Positions 7,560 to 15,533 of a stretch of 22,690 bases of DNA are shown in pieces. The notes beneath the pieces were generated by a model. That model searched no databases. It was not told where the DNA came from and saw only the letters and a program-made list of their open reading frames with translations. Source of the stretch: CAZEJK01 sp964512045 (GTDB taxonomy: Bacteria > Acidobacteriota > Thermoanaerobaculia > Thermoanaerobaculales > Sulfomarinibacteraceae); contig CAZEJK010000073.1 of NCBI GenBank assembly GCA_964512045.1, positions 1 to 22,690 on the forward strand, written 5' to 3'. A program made the position numbers and the translations under genes. Each line of letters begins with the position of its first letter. Position 1 is the stretch's first letter.

Positions 7560-8995
7560 CCCTCGTCCCCCTCGATGAGTGCCTTGATCCGCTGCACCCG
7601 TTCCCACTGCTTGCGCTTCTTTTTCTTGACCTTCCACTCTCCCAGCTCGCCCATGGCCGCCTTCAATGCCCGAGCCAGCCGTACCTGGTCGTGTCCCGAG
7701 AGCTCATCAAGCTGCTGATATGCATCAATTACCTCATCATGGCTGGGCTCGTTAAGACGGTCGAGCAGGCGGTCCACCGGCGAAAGCGCGGCCAGTCGTG
7801 CTTCCTCGGCTGCTCGCAACCGTTCCTCCTGGATCTCCCTGCGCCGTCTTTCTTCCGCAGCGTCTCGTTCACGCTCGGCCTGAAGATCCCGATACATCGC
7901 GCCGTAACCGACACTGGTCTTCGCCCCGAAGCCTAGCCACTCGAACGCATACTCAAACGCGTTCTCCATCAGGCTCCTCCACCGCGTTCGGCCATCGACC
8001 TGTTCTAAAAACCAGCTTGGGAGTTGCCTTTGAGGACGCAGGTGGACAAAGAAGCTGAAATGCCAGCCAGGCGGAACGGTCAAGAAGAGAATCGGATTCG
8101 GACTTCCCGCATCGTGCGGCGGCTCACCATCAGCGTAATAGTGCGCGTAGTGGGGGTTCATGATGTCGACCCGGAGACCGCTACCAGGACCCTCGGGAGG
8201 CTGAGGTATGGCATCCCAAAACTCGCACGCGCCTCGCATCGACAAGTGACGGAGCTCCGAGCATGGGGCGGAGCTTTCAGGGCTCACCGACAGTCCCTGG
8301 GCCCATGCCACATCGGAAACCTGACTCAGGTCCGAGTCTGGTGGCAGTAAGGCCCTTCGGGTCTTGGCCAGGAGACTCAGCTGCTCAGGATGCTGTTGTG
8401 CGACTGCCAGTGCGGCATGGTAGGCGCTGTGCAGGCTCTCACGTTCAGCCAACACAACGTCAGCCTCGGTATGCCTCCCGCTCCTTCGCTCTCGTTCATG
8501 TACGGCGAAGTAGCCGCTCGTGGCATCGAAGCCGAAGAGCCACCACACCGCGAAGATGCTCCAGCCAGCGGGTTCCGACTCGAGAAGGGCGAGCTCCTCG
8601 GCCGCACGCCGAACAACGCCCTTGACCGACGACCCAGGTAGGTAGGGCACCCCGTATGGGTCGAGGAACGCGAAGCCGTTCTCCAACGGATGCTCCATTC
8701 CCATACCAGTGACCAAGGGCGCCGTGCTCGTCCCCCGTATCGTGAGCGTGTCAGTCGCAGCCGCACTCAGCGCGGTTTGGCGCTCGACGAGGGCATCGAT
8801 CTGCCGACGGACTTCTTGACGGACCTCCTGGGCTCTTTCCAGAAAAGCGGTCTTTCCTTCGGGTGGCAACCGCTTCTTCGGGTCTTGATCCCAATACTTG
8901 GAAGCCCAACCATCAAAGAAGAGGCGAAACCGATGGCCTGGGGGGAGCTGTGCCGTCCCCATGGCCTCTTGCAAGTAACGTGGTCCTGCCAGCAT
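7556..8995 (-). CDS. cmr6: Cmr6, type III-B RAMP subunit with long C-terminal tail
   Basis: This 479-residue protein carries the classical Cmr6 signature: GMGMEHPLENGFAFLDPYG at 97-115 followed by PYLPGSSVKGVVRRAAEE (117-134), then RGACEFWDAIPQPPEG and the glycine-rich loop GFGAKTSVGYG at 355-365. Cmr6 sits beside Cmr1 at the 3' end of the crRNA. The protein is longer than a minimal Cmr6. Roughly 80 residues (about 165-250) are inserted before the RGACEFWDA strand. After residue 370 there is a charged helix rich in Glu and Arg, then a lysine-rich tail (VKKKKRKQWERVQR). The ATG at 8995 follows cmr5 by 9 bases and has a GGGGG ribosome site. Reassigning the tail to a separate gene is not supported, since the frame is continuous. 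Confidence 0.91.
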   Translation of the reverse strand: MLAGPRYLQEAMGTAQLPPGHRFRLFFDGWASKYWDQDPKKRLPPEGKTAFLERAQEVRQEVRRQIDALVERQTALSAAATDTLTIRGTSTAPLVTGMGMEHPLENGFAFLDPYGVPYLPGSSVKGVVRRAAEELALLESEPAGWSIFAVWWLFGFDATSGYFAVHERERRSGRHTEADVVLAERESLHSAYHAALAVAQQHPEQLSLLAKTRRALLPPDSDLSQVSDVAWAQGLSVSPESSAPCSELRHLSMRGACEFWDAIPQPPEGPGSGLRVDIMNPHYAHYYADGEPPHDAGSPNPILFLTVPPGWHFSFFVHLRPQRQLPSWFLEQVDGRTRWRSLMENAFEYAFEWLGFGAKTSVGYGAMYRDLQAERERDAAEERRRREIQEERLRAAEEARLAALSPVDRLLDRLNEPSHDEVIDAYQQLDELSGHDQVRLARALKAAMGELGEWKVKKKKRKQWERVQRIKALIEGDEG

Positions 8996-9004
8996 GAACG
9001 CCCC

Positions 9005-9382
9005 CTACTTCTTCTCATTCTTCTTCTCATTCGCCTTGGCGAACTGACGCAGCCACTTCAGAAAGACCAACGCTTCCTCCGTGGCGCCGATAAACTTCGA
9101 AGAGCTCATCTCAGCCATCTCGGGTATCGCCACATTGAAGCTGGCGTCCTTGACGAAGCTGCGTCTGAGCAGCCAAGCAAGGAGCGCATCGGCCAAGTCC
9201 TTCGCCTTGCCTCCACGGTTGTAGTAGTACGCCAGAGCCTGCATCAGACCGTTCGACATGATCAGCGCGGGCGCACCGTTTGCCAGCGACACGTACTCCT
9301 TGTCCACACCGTCCTTGACCTTCTCCCAGGCAAACGCAGCACGTTGCTGCTCGAGGCTTTGCATGGCTGCCTGCTTAGTCAT
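9005..9382 (-). CDS. cmr5: Cmr5, type III-B small subunit
   Basis: This 125-residue helical protein starts MTKQAAMQSLEQQRAAFAWE, matching the Cmr5 opening (SLEQxRAxxAxxxV). Several Cmr5 copies form the minor filament that covers target RNA in the complex. A second family feature is the central GLMQALAYYYNRGG segment. The ATG at 9382 overlaps the end of cmr4 by eight bases and is preceded by GGGGGTG; the longer open frame up to 9529 lies wholly inside cmr4 and is rejected. The tail is a lysine-rich NEKKNEKK. Confidence 0.9.
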   Translation of the reverse strand: MTKQAAMQSLEQQRAAFAWEKVKDGVDKEYVSLANGAPALIMSNGLMQALAYYYNRGGKAKDLADALLAWLLRRSFVKDASFNVAIPEMAEMSSSKFIGATEEALVFLKWLRQFAKANEKKNEKK

Positions 9383-10328
9383 CGGACACCCCCACGAAGG
9401 ACAGCACCACCTGACCGCGACCCGTGGTGGCATCGCCTCCGATCTGGACCAGTGCGCCATCTCGCCGGGGACCAGCAGTCGTGATGGTCTGAAGGACCTC
9501 TTGCGCTGGCATCGGCTCGGCACCATCACCCTTCTTCTTTCGCTCCTCAGAGCACATGACCAGGCTCACGAGAATGGACTCCGGGGGGAGGTTCTCGGTG
9601 TAGAAGAGCCCACCGTCATCGGCGGTCCCGGTCGCATCGTCGATCCGCACATGTGGCTCGACCACGGTGGAGTGACGAACGAAGTAGCCGAACCTCTCGT
9701 CAGAAAGGACTACCAGGTCCGCCTCGAGCTTCGCGCGGAACTCAGCGAAGCCATCGCCGCCCGGCAGGGCATGCTCCGCAAGCCACGCGACAATGTCGAC
9801 AAGCTTCGGCATCGGTCTCGACTTGAACTCGTAGGCCTCAAGAACGACCTTCGAACCGTCGTCGCCGGAAACGACCTTGGACCCCTCGAGAAGCGCGCAG
9901 TCGTCATCTTCGACGCCCGGGATCTCCCACTCGCCCGCCTCTGCAACGCCCCCAAGCACAAGGAGACGTTTGAGCCTCGCGAGGGCCGTGGGGCACGTGG
10001 CGTAGACAAACGACCGGCGGAGGCTGCGCACCGGGAACGCGACCAGCTGAGCGTCCGCGAAGCTGACACACCCGGCATGGTCCGAGGCATCAGCCTTGGG
10101 ACCATCATCAGGCTTGGGACCAAACAGCTGCTTCACTACACCGTCCCTCCCCTCGCGGCTTGTCCACTCATGACGCAGTGCACCCTTGATACCGGAGCCG
10201 GCCATCATCGGGAACTCCGTGTGGCGCTCGCGCTGGATCGGATTGTCGATGGCGCCCAGGGCCGTGCCGGCGCCCATGTGCACCGGGCTGACGCAGTACA
10301 GAAACATCGGAGCCTTCTTCTCAAACAT
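9375..10328 (-). CDS. cmr4: Cmr4, type III-B backbone RAMP and target-RNA nuclease
   Basis: This 317-residue RAMP forms the Cmr backbone and, in characterised systems, cuts target RNA at 6-nt steps. The N-terminal pattern VSPVHMGAG, then AIDNPIQRERHTEFP, then MAGSGIKGALRHEW is diagnostic. Asp28 in AIDNPIQRE corresponds to the position of the catalytic Asp described for Cmr4 (Asp26 in Pyrococcus), so slicing is expected to be active. A glycine-rich stretch (GGDATTGRGQV) lies near the C-terminus. The ATG at 10328 sits 10 bases after cmr3 with GGAGGTGACG directly before it. A GTG at 10346 would add six residues but lacks a well-placed site. Confidence 0.93.
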   Translation of the reverse strand: MFEKKAPMFLYCVSPVHMGAGTALGAIDNPIQRERHTEFPMMAGSGIKGALRHEWTSREGRDGVVKQLFGPKPDDGPKADASDHAGCVSFADAQLVAFPVRSLRRSFVYATCPTALARLKRLLVLGGVAEAGEWEIPGVEDDDCALLEGSKVVSGDDGSKVVLEAYEFKSRPMPKLVDIVAWLAEHALPGGDGFAEFRAKLEADLVVLSDERFGYFVRHSTVVEPHVRIDDATGTADDGGLFYTENLPPESILVSLVMCSEERKKKGDGAEPMPAQEVLQTITTAGPRRDGALVQIGGDATTGRGQVVLSFVGVSDD

Positions 10329-10338
10329 CGTCACCTCC

Positions 10339-11532
10339 TCACTCACCTTCGGGCGACCATCGCCCGATCCACACGTTGTTGAACCCCTCGGCTCTGCGTT
10401 GCTGCCACAGGGAGCTGGTCTCTTCTCTGAGGTCAGGCAACACCCAGAGCCCGCAATCTTGCAGCTGCAGTAAGTCGTTGGCGTCTCCTTCGACTATCTC
10501 GAGCCAGTAGACCGAGCCGGCTGGCGCCGCCCGCTGAGCTGGCTTCGGACGGTGTGCCGCCACATCCCAGCCACTCACCGTCTGGTACCTTGGGACGGAT
10601 GCGGCAACAAGGCGAACCGTACACCCCAACCATTGGGCAGGGGCTCCCGGCTGATCGGGGTCAAGACCAGGCAACAGCCAGCCATGTGGCAAGATCCCCG
10701 GAGAGGCGAGAATCACCTTCACACCGTCGGCGCCTGACATGTCGGCATGCGGTGGCTCGGGCGTCTGCCACGACGACACTGCTGCGCCGCGTCCGTCCCC
10801 GCCAAGGCGCAGGAGACCGTCGGTTGGGAGGAGCGCATCCGGAACCCCGTCAACGCTGACGACAAACCCGACCGCTGAGCTCATCGCAACCGTCTCCGTG
10901 GTGTACAGCTTGCCAGCGGCGACGGTTCGTGCGCCGGCGTCCAGCGCAGTGCCCAGGCGTGGGTCCGTGGACCACAGCTGATCTCTGCGCACGAGATGCT
11001 CCAGGTCCACGAGCTCGCCGCTCAGATGCCGCTGCAGACCGTGAATGTCGAGCCAGTACCCTGTTTCAGGCTTGCACGGCTTCTCGGTGCGGAGCACCGC
11101 TCGGCTTCGCAGTGGCGAGCTGCTTGTCACCGCGGAGTGGCCGCGCGGTTGGACCTCGAGACAGTGGAGTCTGGTCTCGAGCTCCCCATCCCCGTCACGT
11201 TCTGACGCGACCACCAGATCCGCGGGGCACGGCACGTACCAGGAGCGCGCGAGACCGTTGCCCAACGCCACGGGGCCCAGCCGGAAGCTCCCTGGGGCCT
11301 TCGGCGTGCCAAGGGCTTCCCCTAGATCCCCGGGCGGCGGCTTCTCAGTCGTCTCTGTGTACTTCGCCAGCGCAACGCCGTGATCTGCCAGCATGCGCGT
11401 CCGGATCGCACCGGCAAAGACGGACGGCCACGGGGGCATCAGCGGCTCTGCGTGGTCACCTCCAGCGGCGCCGAACAGCCGGTTCCCGCGAAGGTAGAGC
11501 ACGTCGATGGGCTCGATGAACAGCTGTCTCAC
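10339..11532 (-). CDS. cmr3: Cmr3, type III-B RAMP capping the crRNA 5' handle
   Basis: This 397-residue protein begins VRQLFIEPIDVLYLRGN, followed by RLFGAAGG, and then PPWPSVFAGAIRTRML, the Cmr3 (Cas5-like) pattern. Cmr3 binds the crRNA 5' tag next to Cas10. The GTG at 11532 overlaps the cas10 stop codon as GTGA and has GGAGGT upstream, so it is preferred to the longer frame starting at 11652, which would overlap cas10 by 120 bases. The length is in the usual range. The C-terminal third contains the WDVAAHRPKPAQRAAPAGSV segment, typical of the second ferredoxin fold. Coupling with cas10 suggests equimolar synthesis of this pair, which bind each other in the complex. Confidence 0.92.
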   Translation of the reverse strand: MRQLFIEPIDVLYLRGNRLFGAAGGDHAEPLMPPWPSVFAGAIRTRMLADHGVALAKYTETTEKPPPGDLGEALGTPKAPGSFRLGPVALGNGLARSWYVPCPADLVVASERDGDGELETRLHCLEVQPRGHSAVTSSSPLRSRAVLRTEKPCKPETGYWLDIHGLQRHLSGELVDLEHLVRRDQLWSTDPRLGTALDAGARTVAAGKLYTTETVAMSSAVGFVVSVDGVPDALLPTDGLLRLGGDGRGAAVSSWQTPEPPHADMSGADGVKVILASPGILPHGWLLPGLDPDQPGAPAQWLGCTVRLVAASVPRYQTVSGWDVAAHRPKPAQRAAPAGSVYWLEIVEGDANDLLQLQDCGLWVLPDLREETSSLWQQRRAEGFNNVWIGRWSPEGE

Positions 11533-14500
11533 GGCGACACCTCCAATCGCGCTTCCCCTCTGGCGCCCGTGTTGGAGGAAGCCCGTCCTTCGCGAGCGAG
11601 GAACTCCGCAACGACGAGCAGCTCTGCGAGCCTGTCGGGCACGGACCGCCACTCCTCCTGCACCTCGTTTGGAGCACAGGCTTCCATCGCCACACTCACC
11701 AGGTGTCGCGCAAGCTCAGTCGCTCGGTGGTGCTCAAGCCCGTGCCGGTGGAAGTGGTAGCCCATAGGAACTGCAAGCATGTCGCTGTACGTCCGAGCCT
11801 TGGGGTCGTCTTCGTTCCTCGACACGTCATCGGGATGAGCCGGAAGGTCTGGCAGCCACTCCAGCACCGAGTACGCCGCGCGTCTCGACACTCCTGGCCT
11901 GGCAAGCTCATCGCGAAGCTGGAACAAGACCCCGAGAGCAGTGGGCCGGTTCGGGTCAGTGGCCTTCTCTGCGCTGCTCGCAGGACCACCAAAGCCGAAG
12001 CTGGCGGTCAATTGGGTCAAGCCGCCGGAACGCTTCATAAGACTCACGGAGAACGCGTTCCGGCCGGCGCTCTTGGCGCGACGCTCGGCGGCGTTCAGCT
12101 CCCGCAACACCGCCTGGAGCGGCGCCGAGTGGTGTGCGACAACGGCGCCTGCCGATGCTGTCGCCCACGGCCCCATCATACGAAGAAGACGTGAGCCCCG
12201 GCCTCGGCCGGTCAGCACGAAGCCGCTCCTGATCGCAAGACCGTCGTCTTCCTTCAGCACCGGCAGCAGCTCATACAGCGCATCCTTATCACCTCCCGGG
12301 ACATCGCCGGAGTAGGCGCATCGGAGCACCAGCAGGCAGGAGAGCAGATCCTCCACCGGCAGCATGGCGAGCACATCGTCGCCGCCCGCATAGATGAGCT
12401 TCCCGCAGAACAGCTCCTCGACCACCCAACGCGCCACGTGAATCGAGAAGCCGTTCAACGCTGACGATATGGCGGCGTGACGAGCTGGCGATGAGCTCCG
12501 CTTCGATCCGAGGTACTGTCCAGCGTCGCTCTCTTTCGGGAACCGGTCCCTCAGCTCCGCTGCCAGATCCGGATGCCACGCGTCTCGGTGCTGGATCAAG
12601 AGAGAATCATCAGAGCCAGAGACCCATGCTCCCATCCGATCTCCGTCGAACTTGATCAGGCCGTAGTAGGTTTCGGGGCGATGCCCGAAGAAGTCACTCA
12701 GCTTCTTGCGGGCTTTCGAGACCTTGGACTCCGCATCAGCATCCCCGTCTTGCAAGGACTGGTTCATCTCGTCCAGAACCGCCGGAACACGACGAACAAC
12801 CTGGGCCAGCTCCGGGTCGATGTCACGGAGCGCCCGCGCCAGCTTCTTCGGAAGTGGAACAACCGCCGCTTCAAGGCCCGTCTTGCCACCAAAGTCATCC
12901 TTCAGCTCCGTAAGGCCTTGTGGAAAGCCCTCCTTATCCCGCGAACCCGCCTCGCGGACCACCCATGAGAGAAGTGACCCGGCCACGGCCATGGTATGCG
13001 TCGAAACAACGAACCGCCCGACCGACTTGGTCCCCGACAACACCTCCTCCTCCATCCACCTCGCAAACACACGGGGCCAGGCTCGCTTCAGCGTGCACGG
13101 GGCGCACAGGTGCTCGCCCTTGCTGGCAAACGCGCCGGGCTCGATTGCGGACCAGACGGTCTTCCTTTCCTGCCGCTGGCCAGGAGGAGTCGCGAGGTCT
13201 TCGCGGTCACCCGTCAACCACTCGCGTTCACCACACAGCGAGCACCTGTAGCCACCCTGCTCGACCTGCTCAAACGGGCGCGCCACCTTCGCCGCTGCGT
13301 GCAGGCGGTCCGAAAGCTCGTAGATCGCAGGGTAGAGCACGCCTGGGTTCGGCTCGAACATCTCGGGGTCGTCGCTTCCTGCGCCCGCCCGACCGCTCAG
13401 CTCGATGCTCTGTTGCAGGAGCTGCCATGCGGTGGATCCCAGAAAACCCGGCTTCTCTGATGCTGGAATGAACCGCCGCAGCTCCTCCTCGAGCGTCTCT
13501 GTCGAGACGACCTTCGATCGAGGTCGGTCAGTTCCGCCGCTGACTTTCCAACCTACGAACGGTCGCCATGGAACGACCGACCAGTACAGCTCGGGGAACC
13601 CCGTCAGCTGCTGCTCGGCTTGGGTCATCATCACATCTTTGATCGTCTCTGCCCGCTCGTCGGCGACGTCAGCTCGTTCAAGTAGCTCGTCGATTGCCTC
13701 GTCCGCATGTTCGATGACCCATTGGCGCACCTCACGCTCGATCTCTTGGGCCACGCCGCCCGCTTCGTCAGCAGGAAGGACCGCTACGAACCGGTTTGGC
13801 AACGCCGCCGCGAAGAGAGGGTTCGCATCGGAGCTCGAGCGCTTCCACTCGGGAGCACGCCAGCGGTCTTCGGGGAAGGCAACGCCTTGTTCCTCGAGCC
13901 AACAATCCACGATGGGTACGCCCCATAGGCTCGGGAAGACCACCGCGTCCGGTCCGTAGCGCTCACACACGATCTTCATGGCCTGCCAGCAGAGTACTGA
14001 CAGCAAGTGGGAGCCGGCCCATAGGTCACTGACGCTCCGTGCCTGAGCAATGAAGCTCTGCACCGGCCCGAGGCTCATCATCAGCAAAGCCGGCGAAGCC
14101 TCGTCTGCGCAAGGATGCATCGCCCCCGCGAACGCCGACGTGAGTGACAGATGCTCCCAGATCGAGTGATCTGGAACTCTAGTGTCCGCCGGCAGCAGAC
14201 GCCAGAGGTGGCCAATGTCCTCGAGACCCTCGGGCGGTCGCTCCGGTCCGAGCCTCCATAGGGTCAAGAAGGCGGACCGATACTCGGCCAAAGTGGTCCG
14301 CTCTCCGACGCTCTCCTCCGTCAGCAGCCCGGAGAAGAGATCCAACGACTCCCGCTCGATGTTTGCTCTGCTGTCGATGTACGATTCAACTCGGATCGTC
14401 GAATCACCCCGGGCAACGCTGCTCCACAACGGATGCTTGAGCACACCGCCGTCGCGCCCCCAGAAGCGCACCTTGTCAGCGAAGAGCATCCGCTCCTTCG

Positions 14501-14726
14501 GTCGAGGTACCTGCGGCCGATCTGCCGCCGAAGCCCAGTGATCGGCGAGGCGCACGATACGATCGATCTCGGAGCCAGGCCCTTCATCACCGAAGCAGAG
14601 CTGGCGCAGGCGCTGGACCGTGCCCTCCTCATGGGAACCGCCTCGCATGAGGATGAGCGCTTTCTCAGCCGGGTCGTGCAACCATGCTGCGAGCTTCGTC
14701 TTCCAGATGCTCTCATCCCTACTCAT
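11529..14726 (-). CDS. cmr2: Cas10/Cmr2, signal-generating large subunit
   Basis: This 1065-residue protein is a full Cas10. The N-terminal HD nuclease motif is in KLAAWLHDPAEKAL (His17, Asp18). A zinc ribbon is formed by CSLC (495-498) and CAPC (541-544). The palm polymerase carries Asp694 in IKFDGDRMG and the active site AGGDDVLA (Gly781-Asp784). Both catalytic centres look intact, so it should cut DNA and convert ATP to cyclic oligoadenylate once target RNA is bound. The ATG at 14726 has GGCAGGGAGGG upstream; an in-frame GTG at 14852 would add 42 low-complexity residues with no homology. The stop overlaps cmr3. The two CARF-HEPN genes downstream are the expected readers of its signal. Confidence 0.96.
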   Translation of the reverse strand: MSRDESIWKTKLAAWLHDPAEKALILMRGGSHEEGTVQRLRQLCFGDEGPGSEIDRIVRLADHWASAADRPQVPRPKERMLFADKVRFWGRDGGVLKHPLWSSVARGDSTIRVESYIDSRANIERESLDLFSGLLTEESVGERTTLAEYRSAFLTLWRLGPERPPEGLEDIGHLWRLLPADTRVPDHSIWEHLSLTSAFAGAMHPCADEASPALLMMSLGPVQSFIAQARSVSDLWAGSHLLSVLCWQAMKIVCERYGPDAVVFPSLWGVPIVDCWLEEQGVAFPEDRWRAPEWKRSSSDANPLFAAALPNRFVAVLPADEAGGVAQEIEREVRQWVIEHADEAIDELLERADVADERAETIKDVMMTQAEQQLTGFPELYWSVVPWRPFVGWKVSGGTDRPRSKVVSTETLEEELRRFIPASEKPGFLGSTAWQLLQQSIELSGRAGAGSDDPEMFEPNPGVLYPAIYELSDRLHAAAKVARPFEQVEQGGYRCSLCGEREWLTGDREDLATPPGQRQERKTVWSAIEPGAFASKGEHLCAPCTLKRAWPRVFARWMEEEVLSGTKSVGRFVVSTHTMAVAGSLLSWVVREAGSRDKEGFPQGLTELKDDFGGKTGLEAAVVPLPKKLARALRDIDPELAQVVRRVPAVLDEMNQSLQDGDADAESKVSKARKKLSDFFGHRPETYYGLIKFDGDRMGAWVSGSDDSLLIQHRDAWHPDLAAELRDRFPKESDAGQYLGSKRSSSPARHAAISSALNGFSIHVARWVVEELFCGKLIYAGGDDVLAMLPVEDLLSCLLVLRCAYSGDVPGGDKDALYELLPVLKEDDGLAIRSGFVLTGRGRGSRLLRMMGPWATASAGAVVAHHSAPLQAVLRELNAAERRAKSAGRNAFSVSLMKRSGGLTQLTASFGFGGPASSAEKATDPNRPTALGVLFQLRDELARPGVSRRAAYSVLEWLPDLPAHPDDVSRNEDDPKARTYSDMLAVPMGYHFHRHGLEHHRATELARHLVSVAMEACAPNEVQEEWRSVPDRLAELLVVAEFLAREGRASSNTGARGEARLEVSP

Positions 14727-14835
14727 GGGCCCTCCCTGCCGCGAAGGTCCGTGGGCCAGGCGCCTCCAGGCACCTCCCATGCCGCTTCGCTCCTCCACGG
14801 CGTCTTGCGGAACTCTGGTTGAGTACGACACACAT
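14719..14835 (-). CDS. Possible 38-residue leader peptide upstream of cas10
   Basis: A short ORF starts at the ATG at 14835 behind a near-perfect GAGGAGGT ribosome site five bases away, and its TAG overlaps the first codons of cas10. The peptide begins MCVVLNQSSARRRGGAKRH and is rich in Arg and Gly, unlike a folded enzyme. Strong initiation followed by a stop at the cas10 start would couple cas10 translation to this ORF, or attenuate it. It is not in the cas10 frame, so it is not an N-terminal extension. Upstream (14905-14915) is an 11-base odd palindrome, GACATGATGTC, a possible operator; I see no clear promoter. The ORF could also be chance in GC-rich DNA. Confidence 0.38.
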   Translation of the reverse strand: MCVVLNQSSARRRGGAKRHGRCLEAPGPRTFAAGRAHE

Positions 14836-14969
14836 CGAAGACCTCCTCTCACGATCTGGGCAGAAAGCTGGCGTTGTCATCAGATAGCGGAGCCTGAGTG
14901 TTCAGACATGATGTCATTGATGTTAAGCATACACTAACTCCGTGCAGCGAACTGCTCTGATCTCCATTC

Positions 14970-15299
14970 TCAGTAGGGAATATCGTCCAGAAGATCGTCT
15001 GCATGCTCGTACTCGTCGAAAAACTGAGTCGACCGCGACCGCTCGAGGTCGTCCTTGAGCCTGCTCATCCACTTGGAGACGAGGCTGTTTCTGGTTTCCA
15101 CTGGCACGCCGGCCAGGCGGACTAACGCCCGACACAAACGGAAGAGGACGCAGTTCAACGCAGCCTCGTCGCCCTCCCTGCAGGTCATCAGATCGCACCC
15201 CTCGTCAGCCCCGAACATCACGACGATCCCATGGTCGCCGAGCGTCTCCGACAGGACAGGCCAGCATTGGCGAAGCACATCAAGATACCGATCGAACAT
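14970..15299 (-). CDS. Small acidic protein of unknown function heading the Cmr operon
   Basis: This 109-residue protein is not recognised. It starts MFDRYLDVLRQCWPVLSETL, has a hydrophobic strand-like GIVVMFG segment at 24-30, a cysteine-containing helical centre (LNCVLFRLCRALVRLAG) and a very acidic end (EYEHADDLLDDIPY). It lacks a signal peptide and membrane segments. The start is supported by GGAGGT placed seven bases before the ATG. It is transcribed in the same direction as cas10, 134 bases before the leader ORF, and diverges from the CARF-cas6 unit. Context suggests a regulator or accessory subunit of the type III system. It does not visibly match Csx15, Csx16, Csx20 or Cmr5, but remote similarity cannot be ruled out by eye. 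Confidence 0.7.
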   Translation of the reverse strand: MFDRYLDVLRQCWPVLSETLGDHGIVVMFGADEGCDLMTCREGDEAALNCVLFRLCRALVRLAGVPVETRNSLVSKWMSRLKDDLERSRSTQFFDEYEHADDLLDDIPY

Positions 15300-15533
15300 G
15301 AGACGACCTCCGAGGATAGTACGAGATGCAGATATACTCGAGATGGGTGGGCATGAGTGGCGGGGTAGGCGAGGCAGGCGATCGAGGCGGGCAGCTCTTG
15401 GCAGGAAGCGTATTGCTTGAGATCAAAATAGGCCGATCTTCGGGTGGTGTCAAGGGAGTCGCGACGATGTCAGCCGTCTGGTGAGCTCCATAACGGCTTT
15501 GAGACTACGCTATCCTCGGGTTACGGAGGAATC
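15300..15533. promoter_or_regulatory. Divergent regulatory region between the Cmr operon and the CARF-cas6 unit
   Basis: This gene-free gap must hold promoters for both divergent units. The same 10-mer, CTATCCTCGG, lies just upstream of each start: at 15510-15519 on the plus strand and at 15310-15319 read on the minus strand. It runs into the Shine-Dalgarno region of each gene (GGAGGA at 15525-15530 for the CARF gene; GGAGGT overlapping the motif for the small gene). CGAGATG occurs twice, 17 bases apart (15322-15328 and 15339-15345). The TATCCT and TACTAT hexamers could be -10 elements, but no -35 at good spacing was found. Shared control of the two units is inference. Confidence 0.4.

Noticed and set aside
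9258..10382. 374-codon open frame on the plus strand
   Set aside because: It is antisense to cmr4 and cmr5, which carry clear family motifs.
11529..14726. Type III-A or III-D assignment
   Set aside because: The subunit set is Cmr1 to Cmr6 with a Cmr2-type Cas10; no csm genes or Csx10/Csx19-like subunits are present.
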